Assembly (NCBI GenBank): GCA_963922455.1
Contig: CAWUIO010000009.1
Coordinates: 26,255-90,254, forward strand
DNA: 64,000 bases
Source: CAWUIO01 sp963922455
Lineage (GTDB): Bacteria > Bacteroidota > Bacteroidia > Cytophagales > Microscillaceae
Reading direction: 5' to 3'
Part shown: one piece after another, positions 42,617-51,789 of the stretch
How the letters are laid out: each line of letters opens with the position of its first letter
Position numbering within the stretch: position 1 is the stretch's first letter
Made by a program: the position numbers and the translations under genes
The notes under the pieces: generated by a model
Database searches by the model: none
Told to the model about the DNA's origin: nothing
Seen by the model: only the letters and a program-made list of their open reading frames with translations

Positions 42617-43804
42617 CTAAACAACCGAATGCACTGTTAAGAACCAGCCTACCGCTATACCCAAAAATGTACCTAAGACATAGCCCATAATGCCGATTAA
42701 AATAGCCGGCGTAAGCGCTTGACGCGTACCAAAGGCAGCCGCCATACTTGCCGAAATACTCACCCCGCCTACGCTGGCCCCCGAAGCCAGGGCAATATCT
42801 ACCAAGCTAAATTTTAAGAGTTTACCGAATAGCACCGTAATCAATAAGTGTATACTTAAAATGATCATGGCAAATAGCAACACTTGGGGAGAGGAGCTGA
42901 ATAAGGACCCCACATCGCAGGTAGCACCAATGACCGCCAGAAAAAAGTAAAGCATAAACATCCCCGATTGGAAAGCGACTTTTTCTAGGCGCTGTAAATA
43001 CTTCGGGAATATGTTGGCGGCAATTAAAATAAGCACCGTGATCATCAAAGCATCCAGCTGAATCTCAGTGGCCAAGGCCTGTTCTAGGTAGGGGGCTAAG
43101 CCGGAGCCTAAAGCCACAATAATACCCGAAATCGCCCAAGATTGGGCCAGTTGTAAAGAAAGAGGGTCGGTATTTGCGGGTTCCTGGCCCGAAAGCAAGG
43201 GAGATTCACCGGTGTCGTGGTAGGTATGCTTGACAAAATAAGGCATCAAGATTTTCATCCCGGGCAGGTAAAAAATCAACAATAAAAAGAGGATGGTAAA
43301 GGCATTGTCTACCAAGATACTTACGGCAAAGAGCTCGCTTTTTAAGAAGTCAAAGGAAGTAGCTACAGCCATAAAATTTACGCTTCCTCCTGTATAAGTT
43401 GCGGTGTACACCGCAGCCAACTTGCCTGTATCATCGCCCAAATCTAAAACCCAGGTGGCGACTAGGGCACCGAGCACTACCCCGAAACAAGCAATGACAA
43501 ACAAGACCATCAAGCGTCCGCTTTGCTGGAATACCTTTCGCAACTCGATATTAAACAAAAGAAGGGGAATGGAATACGGTATCAGGTAAGTAAAAGCAAA
43601 TTGATAGACGGGAACATTCAAATCTGGGTTGGAGCCATTGGGAATGAGACGAAGCGACGTAAAAAGCACGCCTAGCATAATCGTAACCAATACTCCGGAG
43701 ATGGTCCGGAACCAACCGCGTTCTTCTCCCCACATACCTATGGCCACGGCCAACATCAGTAAAGCAATTATGGAAAAACTATCATCGGGGGCTATCCAAC
43801 TCAT
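42617..43804 (-). CDS. DUF819 family membrane protein
   Basis: A 395-residue polytopic protein with roughly ten to eleven TM helices. It has glycine-rich TYTGGSVNFMAVATSF and ASGASVGGVSISASMAAAFGTRQALTPAI, typical of DUF819 (YjcL-like), a family with transporter-like inverted repeats. Substrate unknown. A hydrophilic loop near residues 190-215 separates the halves. It stands alone on its strand; copy R10 of the structured repeat starts 24 bp upstream of its ATG in the opposite orientation. Confidence 0.85.
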   Translation of the reverse strand: MSWIAPDDSFSIIALLMLAVAIGMWGEERGWFRTISGVLVTIMLGVLFTSLRLIPNGSNPDLNVPVYQFAFTYLIPYSIPLLLFNIELRKVFQQSGRLMVLFVIACFGVVLGALVATWVLDLGDDTGKLAAVYTATYTGGSVNFMAVATSFDFLKSELFAVSILVDNAFTILFLLLIFYLPGMKILMPYFVKHTYHDTGESPLLSGQEPANTDPLSLQLAQSWAISGIIVALGSGLAPYLEQALATEIQLDALMITVLILIAANIFPKYLQRLEKVAFQSGMFMLYFFLAVIGATCDVGSLFSSSPQVLLFAMIILSIHLLITVLFGKLLKFSLVDIALASGASVGGVSISASMAAAFGTRQALTPAILIGIMGYVLGTFLGIAVGWFLTVHSVV

Positions 43805-43827
43805 ACGCTTATGTATTAAATATCTCA

Positions 43828-43963
43828 GGGGCTGTCCCCCGGCATTCTGATTCTGTAAGTATCCGCTTGTACCTGAGTACGGCCGGGGGTCGGGCTTTCG
43901 CTACTCGCCTGCTTCCGCACAAACCAGCGGCGGGCTCAAACAGGCCGCTCTATCCCTCAGCCA
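43828..43963 (+). repeat. Structured intergenic repeat, copy R10 (variant stem)
   Basis: A ~136-bp copy with stem CCCCCGGC/GCCGGGGG and the CTCAGCC end of the R2/R6 group. It lies 24 bp upstream of the DUF819 start and reads away from it. Between it and R11 (43964-44206) there is only unassigned sequence with a pyrimidine-rich tract (CTCTTCTCCTCTCTTCACTC) next to R11. Confidence 0.9.
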
Positions 43964-44206
43964 GACAAAATTGGCATATCAAACCCGTATCAAGAGGCTA
44001 GTCCAAGCCAGGAGCGGATGTACTACGAAGCTCTACTTTGCTGGATATTTAAGCCTAGCCTCCTCAAGGAGTGCGGGTAGCTTGCTTGTGCGAACTTATC
44101 CCTATCCAGGACAAAATAGGTAGGTATCGGGTAGTTTGGGGGTGAGTGGAGACGGCCAGCCCGGCACCCAAGCCCTCTTCTCCTCTCTTCACTCTCTTCT
44201 CAAAAA

Positions 44207-44336
44207 GGCTTAGGGATGGAACGGCATGTTTGAGCTCGTGTAGGCCTGGCGGGGAGAGGCAGCGAGTAGTGAGAGCCCGGCCCGCGGGCAGTATATTTTC
44301 ATCTAGGATGTATACTTTCTCCCGCGGGCAAGCCCC
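44207..44336 (-). repeat. Structured intergenic repeat, copy R11 (compensated stem)
   Basis: A 130-bp minus-strand copy with its GGGG end 11 bp after the transaldolase-CBS stop. Both arms of the main stem read CCCGCGGG, which is self-complementary, so pairing is preserved although both arms differ from the common CCCGCGC/GCGCGGG. A purine tract follows its AAGCC end on the minus strand. Confidence 0.92.
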
Positions 44337-44347
44337 AAATACGTATA

Positions 44348-45376
44348 TTAGCCAATCAGGTTCATCTTGACAAAATCCTGAATATCGAGCATCCCAACCG
44401 GCTGATTGCCTTCGGTCACGATGATATTGTCTACCTTGTTTTCTTTGAAAGCTTGCACGGCTTCGTACAAACGGACATCGGCCGGCAAGGTAATCGGCAA
44501 TTTATCGCTTACAAAAGATTCCATTTTATGGTCTAAAACCTCTTTTCCTTTTTCTTTAAGATTCCGTCGTAGGTCCCCATCGGTGAAGATGCCTTGCAAT
44601 TTCTGGTTTCCATCTACAATCGCGACGGCCCCCATACCCGAATCGGTCATCACATTGAGGGCATCAAAGACGGTGTGGTCTAAGGCTACAGTTGGGTTGG
44701 TTTCAGAAATAACTTCTTGCACCGTATTGGTCATCAAGCGGGTATGCTCAACAAATTGGTCGGTACCTACTTGGGTAAAATTGTTTTGGGTAAGTACCTT
44801 CATCACCTTCCAGGGGGCGGTTAAGGTGTGCACTCCGGCCAAAATAGCGGTACGGACGTGCTCGGGATGTCTCACGGAAGAGAACATGATCTTGGTATCG
44901 TAACCGTAATAATTTACCGCGTGGGTACAGTGCTCAATCAAGCTTAAGGCATCGTGGCCTTGGTCTTGCAAGCGGCCCACCAAGGGACACACGTAGTTGG
45001 CCCCAGCTGCCATAGCCATATAGGCTTGGTTTAGGGTATACACCAAGTGCACATTGACCATCATGTCCTTGCTACGAAGCAGGTTACACGCGCGCACCCC
45101 TTCGTTTGACACCGGAATTTTGAAAACGGTGCGGGTAGGGTCTAGGCCCAAGCCCAAAAGTCGCTCGGCCTCGGCCAGGACCTCCTCGGCAGAATCGCCT
45201 AGGGCTTCTACTTGAAGTACAGGCACCATGTTGGACAATTTGACAATAGCGCCGTCAATATCCGTGATTCCGTGCCGGTGCATAAAGGTGGGCGTGGTAG
45301 TGAGACCGGCCAAAAAGCCTAGGCGAAAAGCCTCTTCAATTTCATTAAAGTCAACCGAATCAAGATAGAGTTCCAT
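44348..45376 (-). CDS. Transaldolase-like protein fused to a CBS pair
   Basis: A 342-residue fusion. Residues about 1-215 are a short transaldolase/fructose-6-phosphate-aldolase-like barrel: TTTPTFMHRHG, then TRTVFKIPVS with Lys86 as the Schiff-base residue, and ATGANYVCPLVGRLQD-like GANYVCPLVGRLQD. Residues about 230-342 are two CBS motifs (SGMGAVAIVDGNQKLQGIFTDGDLRR) very like the CBS tail of KdsD, the arabinose-5-phosphate isomerase of Kdo synthesis. It lies 45 bp downstream of kdsA on the same strand, so a role in Kdo or sugar-phosphate supply, perhaps CBS-regulated, is inferred. Confidence 0.85.
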   Translation of the reverse strand: MELYLDSVDFNEIEEAFRLGFLAGLTTTPTFMHRHGITDIDGAIVKLSNMVPVLQVEALGDSAEEVLAEAERLLGLGLDPTRTVFKIPVSNEGVRACNLLRSKDMMVNVHLVYTLNQAYMAMAAGANYVCPLVGRLQDQGHDALSLIEHCTHAVNYYGYDTKIMFSSVRHPEHVRTAILAGVHTLTAPWKVMKVLTQNNFTQVGTDQFVEHTRLMTNTVQEVISETNPTVALDHTVFDALNVMTDSGMGAVAIVDGNQKLQGIFTDGDLRRNLKEKGKEVLDHKMESFVSDKLPITLPADVRLYEAVQAFKENKVDNIIVTEGNQPVGMLDIQDFVKMNLIG

Positions 45377-45421
45377 ACAAAATTAGTACTTAGTTTGTTG
45401 AATGTTCTTAGCAAAATAACC

Positions 45422-46273
45422 TTAGGCCGGAGATTCGGCCTTAGGCTCGTATTTACGGGTAATGGCGTGTATTTCCAGTAAAGGCTCAAGGAAGCTTTCT
45501 AGGTCAAGCATATAGAGCTGACTGGCCGCATCGCACAGGGCTTCCTGTGGGTTGGGGTGGGTTTCCACAAAGATGCCATCTACCCCGGCTGCCACTCCGG
45601 CCCGGGCTAGGGTTGGCAAAAACTCGCGGGCCCCTCCCCGGCTATCTTTGCTGGGTATTCCATATTTCCGAATAGAATGCGTCACGTCAAAAACCACGGG
45701 GTAGCCCAATTGGTTCATATGGTAGAAGCTACGAGGATCTACTACCAAATCGTTGTAGCCAAAGGTATAGCCCCTTTCGGTGAGGATAAGCTGCTCATTG
45801 CCAGTTGTTTTGATCTTGTTGACCGGATATTTCATGTTTTCAGGAGCTAGGAACTGCCCATGCTTCAAGTTAACTACTTTTCCGGTTTCTCCGGCAGCCA
45901 ATACCAAGGAAGTTTGCATACAGAGGTAGGCTGGGATTTGTAAAACATCCAACACTTCGGCCGCGGCCGCGGCCTCTTCGGGGTGATGTATATCCGATAA
46001 CAAAGGAAAGCCAAACTCTTTTTTGACTTTTTCCAAAATTTTCAGTCCTTCTTGTAGTCCGGGTCCGTGGTAATTATCAACCGAACTGCGGTTGTCTTTG
46101 GTATAGGATGATTTGAATATGATGGGAACTCCGGTTCTTTCCGAAACGCCTTTTAGGTGTTCGGCCGTTTTCATCATAATGGATTCTTCCTCGATAACGC
46201 AAGGCCCGGAGATGAGAAATAATTCGGGGCCTCCACAGGCTATATTTCCGACTTGTACGATGTTCTGAGACAT
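45422..46273 (-). CDS. kdsA: 3-deoxy-8-phosphooctulonate synthase
   Basis: A 283-residue barrel enzyme that condenses PEP with arabinose 5-phosphate to Kdo-8-phosphate for LPS inner core. ISGPCVIEEE, FKSSYTKDNRSS (with the K-A-N/D-R-S-type active site), LSDIHHPEEA, KHGQFLAPENM and FDVTHSIRKYG are all conserved. GPCVI carries the Cys seen in metal-dependent forms, though metal use cannot be decided here. The transaldolase-CBS gene follows on the same strand. Confidence 0.95.
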   Translation of the reverse strand: MSQNIVQVGNIACGGPELFLISGPCVIEEESIMMKTAEHLKGVSERTGVPIIFKSSYTKDNRSSVDNYHGPGLQEGLKILEKVKKEFGFPLLSDIHHPEEAAAAAEVLDVLQIPAYLCMQTSLVLAAGETGKVVNLKHGQFLAPENMKYPVNKIKTTGNEQLILTERGYTFGYNDLVVDPRSFYHMNQLGYPVVFDVTHSIRKYGIPSKDSRGGAREFLPTLARAGVAAGVDGIFVETHPNPQEALCDAASQLYMLDLESFLEPLLEIHAITRKYEPKAESPA

Positions 46274-46503
46274 AAAAAAAAGTTTTACCGATTTACTAAA
46301 CTAGACAATGTTTTCGCAAAAGCGATGCCTCGGTCCTAAAATTAGGCAAGCCCGGTTGCAATCAGGCAGATCAGCAAGAATTAGTCAAAAATGAGAAGAT
46401 TTTAAGAAAGGAGGGCAGCTTTTCTCGATAAAAAATTGACAATTTCTCATGAAAATCTTATCATGCAATAATGAAGGCATGAATCTCACAAGCTTGAAGG
46501 AAG

Positions 46504-46926
46504 ATGAAAACACTTTATGAGTCAAAAAACACCCGAATTCAATTCGATCAAGAACGGAATATAATCTTTTTTTATCTTTTAGGGATTATAGACCATGAGA
46601 ATTATAAAATTATGTGGAATACCTTATTGGAGAAGATCGTAGAAGTAGGGGCCAAGAAGATGGTAGCCGATCAATCCCAAATGGAACGATCCAGTATGGA
46701 GTCTAAGGCTTGGCTCGTTACCAATTGGTTACCTAGGATGCGCAAACGTGTGGGAGACCATGTAAAAGTAGCGGTGGTTTCTTCTAAGAACTTATTCACC
46801 AAGATTGGAGGGGAGTATATTGCCAATGCGGCCCGAAAAATGACTTCTTTTGATGTAAAATTTACGTCAAACAGTGAGGAAGCAGTCAATTGGCTTATGG
46901 ACGACCGGAACGCCGCCATCAACTGA
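46504..46926 (+). CDS. STAS/SpoIIAA-like hypothetical protein
   Basis: A 140-residue cytoplasmic protein with alternating strands and helices: IIFFYLLGIIDHENYKIMW, VGAKKMVADQSQMERSS, HVKVAVVSSKNLFTKIGGEY and SNSEEAVNWLM. The order and the ending SEEAVNWL resemble the SpoIIAA/STAS-like proteins of Bacteroidota (type DUF/STAS). No conserved phospho-Ser can be pointed to with confidence. It is plausible as a partner in a partner-switching path (a SpoIIE-type phosphatase is elsewhere in the window), but no evidence links them. The next gene, aroQ, starts 47 bp later. Confidence 0.6.
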   Translation: MKTLYESKNTRIQFDQERNIIFFYLLGIIDHENYKIMWNTLLEKIVEVGAKKMVADQSQMERSSMESKAWLVTNWLPRMRKRVGDHVKVAVVSSKNLFTKIGGEYIANAARKMTSFDVKFTSNSEEAVNWLMDDRNAAIN

Positions 46927-46973
46927 GGCTTCCCAAGTTGGCAAGTATTACAAAACATTAAGCTTATATTTCC

Positions 46974-47402
46974 GTGCAGCTGATCATTATCAATGGGCCC
47001 AACTTAAACCTATTGGGCAAACGAGAACCCGAGATTTACGGTAGCCAATCTTTTGAAGACTATTTTGAAAATTTAAAAGGGAGATACCCCGTAATTCGTT
47101 TGGAATATTTCCAATCCAATCACGAGGGAGCACTTTTGGATAAAATTCATGAAGTTGGTTACACGTACCACGGCATCATTTTAAATGCGGGGGCTTTGTC
47201 GCATACTTCAATGGCCTTAGCCGATGCCTTGCAGGCGGTTACGAGCCCGTGTATAGAAGTACACATCTCTAATATATTTGCCCGGGAAGCTTTTAGGCAC
47301 CATAGTTACCTAAGCGCCCCAAGTAAAGGTATCATCTCAGGTTTGGGTTTGCAGGGTTATGAATTGGCGGTTAAATATTTTATTGATCAAAAGAAATTTT
47401 GA
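46974..47402 (+). CDS. aroQ: 3-dehydroquinate dehydratase, type II
   Basis: A 142-residue dodecameric shikimate pathway enzyme. The start is GTG, fixed by the conserved N-terminus LIIINGPNLNLLGKREPEIYG with the catalytic Tyr. QSNHEGALLDKIHE provides Arg/Glu-type contacts, LNAGALSHTSMALADAL the substrate loop, and VHISNIFAREAFRHHSY the active-site His. Length is normal for the family. The gene is on the same strand as the STAS-like gene, with a 47-bp gap. Confidence 0.95.
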   Translation: MQLIIINGPNLNLLGKREPEIYGSQSFEDYFENLKGRYPVIRLEYFQSNHEGALLDKIHEVGYTYHGIILNAGALSHTSMALADALQAVTSPCIEVHISNIFAREAFRHHSYLSAPSKGIISGLGLQGYELAVKYFIDQKKF

Positions 47403-47916
47403 GCTTATTATCAGCACCTACCCTTTTCCCATGCACCTTGTGCCGCAAGGATTTTGCCCATTTTTCATTTTCTATCCCATCCACATTGCACCTGGCACAT
47501 AAATTTTAATTACGGATTAAGCCTTTCCATAATTGAAACTTGTTCTCTTTTGCAGGGGTGGCATGTCAATATGGGTGTAAGATTTCATAAATCTATGCCC
47601 ATGTTACGCTAGCATTATGTAAGTTGTATTATTTCATGCTTCTTCGGTAATTTCACTAAGAATCGACCTCTCAAGATCCAAGAAATGTCTAAAAACGCGT
47701 TTAAACCAAGATTTTCAAGCATATCCGCTTGATTCTGAAGGTCTAAGCACGTACTAAAAAAGCATGCCAACTTTTTTTGCAAGGGAATGCCTTGAGTTTT
47801 CAGCATCAAATATAAAAAAATGGATAGTCCCGCATGCATGTTACATATACGGGTAAAATAAAGCTGATTAGGTGTATAGTTTTCGTAATTTCACCGAATC
47901 TAAATTAGATTTATTC
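47403..47916. other. ~510-bp intergenic interval with an imperfect palindrome
   Basis: Holds no convincing gene; a 74-codon minus-strand frame (47615-47839) has no family resemblance. An inverted repeat is visible at about 47570-47601: ATGGG, short spacer, the perfect palindrome AGATTTCATAAATCT (47580-47594), then GCCCAT. It lacks a T-run and so is not an obvious terminator. The promoter of the TPR histidine kinase should also be here. Confidence 0.4.
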
Positions 47917-49854
47917 ATGATAAGGCTAGGGTGTATCCTGCTCTGTATGACTCTGACTTTAAAGCTATTTGGTCAAAAAACGACTGGAGAAAAGGTAAAT
48001 ATTACCCCAAGCAAAACGCATAAAGAACTCATCCCCCAGGAAGATATTGCCTATGTGAAGCGCCTCCTTAAGCAAGAGTCTCCTCAGACCACTCACCAAG
48101 GCATCCATTTGTTACAACATTATGAAAAGACCGGTTCTCCTGAACAAAAAGCTGAACTCTATCTACTGATTAGTCAAGCCTTTCACCTAAAGGGGCACTA
48201 TGCCGAAGCTTTCCAATATGCCCATATGGCTTGGCAAAAAGCTCAGGCCCTTAACCAGGATGCTTGGCAAGCCCCTTCCTTATACGCCATTGCTCAGGTA
48301 TACCTGGCCATGAAAAATTATAAGCAAGCCCTTCGTTTTTTCAAAAAAGCGGGGGTGCATACCCAAGGAAAAGCCTCCCAAGTACTGGACGGTAAGATAC
48401 GACTTGGCCTGGCTCGAGTGTATCTAAAATTTGGTAAAGCGGCCGAACCCCTGCAATATCTATTTGAAGCATTAGAGATTTTCCGAGAAGCAAATGCCTA
48501 TCCGGAGCTGGGGCTATGCTACCAATTAATTACCCAGACCTACTTATTCAAAAAGGACTTGGATAAAGCGCAACTCTATTGGGGGAGAGCTTGGGAAAAT
48601 ACCAGCCAATTCGGCAGCCCTTCTCACATAGCTCAGGCGAAACTCCTGGCAGGACAACTGGCTTATCAATTTAAAAATTATCCCAAAGCACTTCACCTGG
48701 TTGAGGAATCCCTTAGTAGTGCCTTAGCCGTACAAGCCCGGCCATTACTCTTTGAAATATATACTTTTTCGGGAGATCTTTACGAAGCCCTGGAACTGTA
48801 CGAAAAACGGAGCCAAGTACAAAGCCAAATACTGGCGTATGAAGACTCTTTACTCGGTACTCAAATGGATTTGGCCATAAAGCGCTGGGAAGAACATTTT
48901 ACGCTGGCCGAAGATCAGGCTCTAGGCAATCAACAACGATCTTCCGCCATACAAGCCCCTTCCCCTCATTACACCCACCCAGCCTGGATTGTCAGTTTTG
49001 GAGCCTTTGCTCTTTTATTCTTTTTTCTTTTTCATAACCAGCAAAACAAAAGCAAAAATACGCGCGTAGGGGGCAAACGTGGGCGGGAATTCCGACAGCA
49101 AAAGGAAAAATTACACGCGCACAGCCGACAAATTCAAGCCCTGAACCATGAAAAAAATGCCCTTATGCGTTCGGTTGCGCACGACTTACAAGCGCCCTTA
49201 AACCGAGTATATGGCCTCGTTGAGCTGATAGAGATGGAGCCTGAAAATCTTAGTGGCAACCAACAAAAGTATTTAAAACTGATCAGCCAAATCACCCAAG
49301 ACTCCAAGTTGTTGATTCAAAACTGGTTGGCTTATCGTTCCTTAGAGGAAAACAATTTACAGTATCGTATTGGAGAGATGAACGTAGCCGACCTCATGGA
49401 CAACATTGCCGTCGGGCACCGGCAAGCTGCCCAGCGTAAGCAATTACAATTGTTATTTGAAAACAAGATTGAAGATCCCATTATGTGGAGCGATTCCGGT
49501 TTTATCAGCCGGATAGTAGATAATTTACTATCCAACGCCATCAAGTTTTCCCCGGTCAAAACCCGTATCGTATTAAGTCTAAAAGACACCCCCCATCGAG
49601 TCTATTTTTCAGTACGAGACGAAGGAGTGGGTATGAGTAAAGCCGACCAATTAAACTTATTTAAAAAATATCAAAGACTTAGTTCTCGCCCCACCGGCGG
49701 TGAAAGCAGCACGGGTTTAGGTCTGTCCATTGTTAAAAATCTAATTGACCAACTCTCGGGAAAAATCAGTGTCATAAGTAAGCCAGGGGAAGGCTCTTGC
49801 TTTACCGTTGAGCTTCCTCGTAATACCCACAACCGGAAATTAGAGATCTCATAA
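47917..49854 (+). CDS. TPR-sensor histidine kinase
   Basis: A ~645-residue kinase. Starting at the ATG at 47917 gives a signal peptide (MIRLGCILLCMTLTLKLFG), then TPR units (about 80-330), a TM helix (about 365-385: WIVSFGAFALLFFFLF), a coiled linker, HisKA with SVAHDLQAPLNRVYGLVELIE (His of the H-box) and HATPase_c with DNLLSNAIKFSP and STGLGLSIVKNLI. The periplasmic TPRs probably bind a protein ligand. No response regulator is adjacent. It shares its layout with the TPR-SpoIIE phosphatase in the window. Confidence 0.9.
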   Translation: MIRLGCILLCMTLTLKLFGQKTTGEKVNITPSKTHKELIPQEDIAYVKRLLKQESPQTTHQGIHLLQHYEKTGSPEQKAELYLLISQAFHLKGHYAEAFQYAHMAWQKAQALNQDAWQAPSLYAIAQVYLAMKNYKQALRFFKKAGVHTQGKASQVLDGKIRLGLARVYLKFGKAAEPLQYLFEALEIFREANAYPELGLCYQLITQTYLFKKDLDKAQLYWGRAWENTSQFGSPSHIAQAKLLAGQLAYQFKNYPKALHLVEESLSSALAVQARPLLFEIYTFSGDLYEALELYEKRSQVQSQILAYEDSLLGTQMDLAIKRWEEHFTLAEDQALGNQQRSSAIQAPSPHYTHPAWIVSFGAFALLFFFLFHNQQNKSKNTRVGGKRGREFRQQKEKLHAHSRQIQALNHEKNALMRSVAHDLQAPLNRVYGLVELIEMEPENLSGNQQKYLKLISQITQDSKLLIQNWLAYRSLEENNLQYRIGEMNVADLMDNIAVGHRQAAQRKQLQLLFENKIEDPIMWSDSGFISRIVDNLLSNAIKFSPVKTRIVLSLKDTPHRVYFSVRDEGVGMSKADQLNLFKKYQRLSSRPTGGESSTGLGLSIVKNLIDQLSGKISVISKPGEGSCFTVELPRNTHNRKLEIS

Positions 49855-49936
49855 ATACCCCTCGCTGTACAATTCCTCTGCATCTTTTCAGAATTCTTAT
49901 TATATTCCGGCTTAAACTCCTAAAAATCCAAAATAC

Positions 49937-50698
49937 ATGGAATTTCAAGATTTGCTCCTAGAAGAAAATGAGGGAATTTGTCGAATCACCCTGAACCGTC
50001 CCAAAGTACTCAATGCCCTAAGCCCCCGTCTCATCCGAGAGCTTAAACAAGCCATCGAGTACGTAGCTCAAAATAAAGATTGCCAGGTAATGATCGTACA
50101 AGGAGCTGGTCGGGCTTTTTCGGCCGGGGTAGACCTACAAGCCATGAATGAGTCTATCCAAGGAGGGCAATTTAGCTCCGGACAAATTTTGGATGATGGA
50201 GTTAGCCTCATCCATACGATGCAAAGCATGGCAGCGGTGAGCATTGCCCAAGTACACGGCTTCTGCTTTACGGGTGCCATGGAGCTGATGATGGCCTTCG
50301 ATTTAATCTACGCCTCTGAAGATGCCAAAATTGGCGACACGCACAGCAAATGGGGGATTGCTCCAAAATGGGGCATGACGCAAAGACTGCCCCAATTGGT
50401 GGGCATACTCAAAGCCCGGGAAATGTCGTTTACCGCCGAGCCGGTTTTAGGCAGTGAAGCCGCTCGGATTGGCCTGGTTAACCGAGCTTATCCAGCAGAA
50501 CAATTAAGCGAATCGGTGGAGGCCATTGCTCAAAAAATATGCAGCAATAGTGCGCAGACGATCGCCGGCATGAAAAAATTATATCATCAAGGCAGTCACA
50601 CCACCCTTAAAGAAGGACTTCAAATAGAGTATGACACAAGCCTCGTGATTAACGATCGGGAAGAATTTCTTAGGGAATTTAAGCAAAACAAGAAGTAA
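49937..50698 (+). CDS. Enoyl-CoA hydratase/isomerase family protein
   Basis: A 253-residue crotonase-fold enzyme. LNRPKVLNALSPRLI, AGRAFSAGVDLQAM (oxyanion-hole Gly), HGFCFTGAMELMMAFDLIYA and the GDTHSKWGIAPKWG region match the superfamily. The usual catalytic Glu pair of hydratases is only partly visible (E290-type SKWGIAP region differs), so it could be an isomerase or another crotonase member. Acts in CoA thioester metabolism in the cytoplasm. It stands alone on its strand. Confidence 0.87.
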   Translation: MEFQDLLLEENEGICRITLNRPKVLNALSPRLIRELKQAIEYVAQNKDCQVMIVQGAGRAFSAGVDLQAMNESIQGGQFSSGQILDDGVSLIHTMQSMAAVSIAQVHGFCFTGAMELMMAFDLIYASEDAKIGDTHSKWGIAPKWGMTQRLPQLVGILKAREMSFTAEPVLGSEAARIGLVNRAYPAEQLSESVEAIAQKICSNSAQTIAGMKKLYHQGSHTTLKEGLQIEYDTSLVINDREEFLREFKQNKK

Positions 50699-50877
50699 GA
50701 CGTGTTCTTTTGCATCGCTCATTCTTCTTAAAATAGTACAATAGGCCTCATAGTGTATTGAGCTATTAAATTATTACAAGCCTATAAACCAGACAATTGC
50801 ATAAGAAAAAGCGTCTAACCTGCACTTTTTAGAAAAAATTTCGTTATAAGAATAATCACATATCGAATCAGGCTTTG

Positions 50878-50885
50878 TACCTTTG
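50878..50885 (+). promoter_or_regulatory. Candidate -7 box for the DUF2459 gene
   Basis: TACCTTTG matches TAnnTTTG and ends 23 bp before the ATG. No -33 TTG element was found. Confidence 0.35.
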
Positions 50886-50908
50886 TGACCTACTTTAAAA
50901 TGTAGCAG

Positions 50909-51649
50909 ATGTTTCAATTTATTCTCAGTCTTGTATTACTTGGCGTTTTATTCGTAGTTTTTTACATCATTGTAGCTACGGTTTTAAAATGGCTCCCTTC
51001 CAATCGGAAAGCAGCCATTAGCCAGCAAGGTATCGATATCTGGATTGTATCCAATGGCCCCCATACCGATTTGTGCCTGCCTTTACAATCTACCGAGATA
51101 GATTGGACCCATTTTATTGGGCTCCACAACTTTGCCCCCAATCAAGCCGAATTTGTAACTTTTGGTTGGGGAGATAAAGGATTTTATCTAGAGACCCCTT
51201 CTTGGGCCGAGCTCAAACCAAAGACCGCGTTCAAGGCTCTTTTCAAACTCAGCCATACTACGATGCAGGTGATCCTGCACGAGGAGCTTCCTGAGGGGCA
51301 AAAATTTGTCAAAAAGCTACGCATCACTCCCAAACAGTATAAAAAAATAATCTCCTATATCAAAAATAGCTTCTTATATACCGATCAAAAAGAGCTCATT
51401 CCCATTGATTTTGCCGGCCTTCCCGCCTACGAAGGCTTAAATTATCAATTTTACGAAGCGGTGGGCAGCTATCACTTTTTCAAGACATGTAATTGTTGGG
51501 TAAACAATGCTTTAAAGGTGGCTGATATCCGCACGGCTACTTGGGCCCCTTTTTCCAAGTCTATCTTTTATCAGCTCAATAAGTTTTACCCCGATACAGA
51601 TTCTTCTAGCGAAGCAAGTTTAAGTATCTACGGAGAATCCAATTCCTAG
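50909..51649 (+). CDS. DUF2459 (TIGR02117-like) membrane-anchored protein
   Basis: A 246-residue protein with one N-terminal TM helix (about 4-27) and an extracytoplasmic-type domain. IWIVSNGPHTDLCLPL, FVTFGWGDKGFYLETPSW and the CNCWVNNALKVADI cysteine-containing motif fit DUF2459/TIGR02117, annotated near urease genes in some bacteria, function unknown. The His/Cys pattern suggests a papain-like or NlpC-like hydrolase fold, which is inference. A TAnnTTTG box lies 23 bp before its start. Confidence 0.8.
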   Translation: MFQFILSLVLLGVLFVVFYIIVATVLKWLPSNRKAAISQQGIDIWIVSNGPHTDLCLPLQSTEIDWTHFIGLHNFAPNQAEFVTFGWGDKGFYLETPSWAELKPKTAFKALFKLSHTTMQVILHEELPEGQKFVKKLRITPKQYKKIISYIKNSFLYTDQKELIPIDFAGLPAYEGLNYQFYEAVGSYHFFKTCNCWVNNALKVADIRTATWAPFSKSIFYQLNKFYPDTDSSSEASLSIYGESNS

Positions 51650-51789
51650 CTTTTTCTACTTGTCTAAGCTAGTAAAATCACCTAAGGGTTCGGGATTTTT
51701 CAACTTCATGCTAATTTAGCGGGCTGATTTTTGTATTTTTAGACCGCCTTTCCTATCAATTTCTAAAACCAGAGCTTCTTTGGCTTATT

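Noticed and set aside
47615..47839. 74-codon minus-strand ORF
   Set aside because: No recognisable motif, and composition unlike neighbouring genes; described only as part of the intergenic interval.
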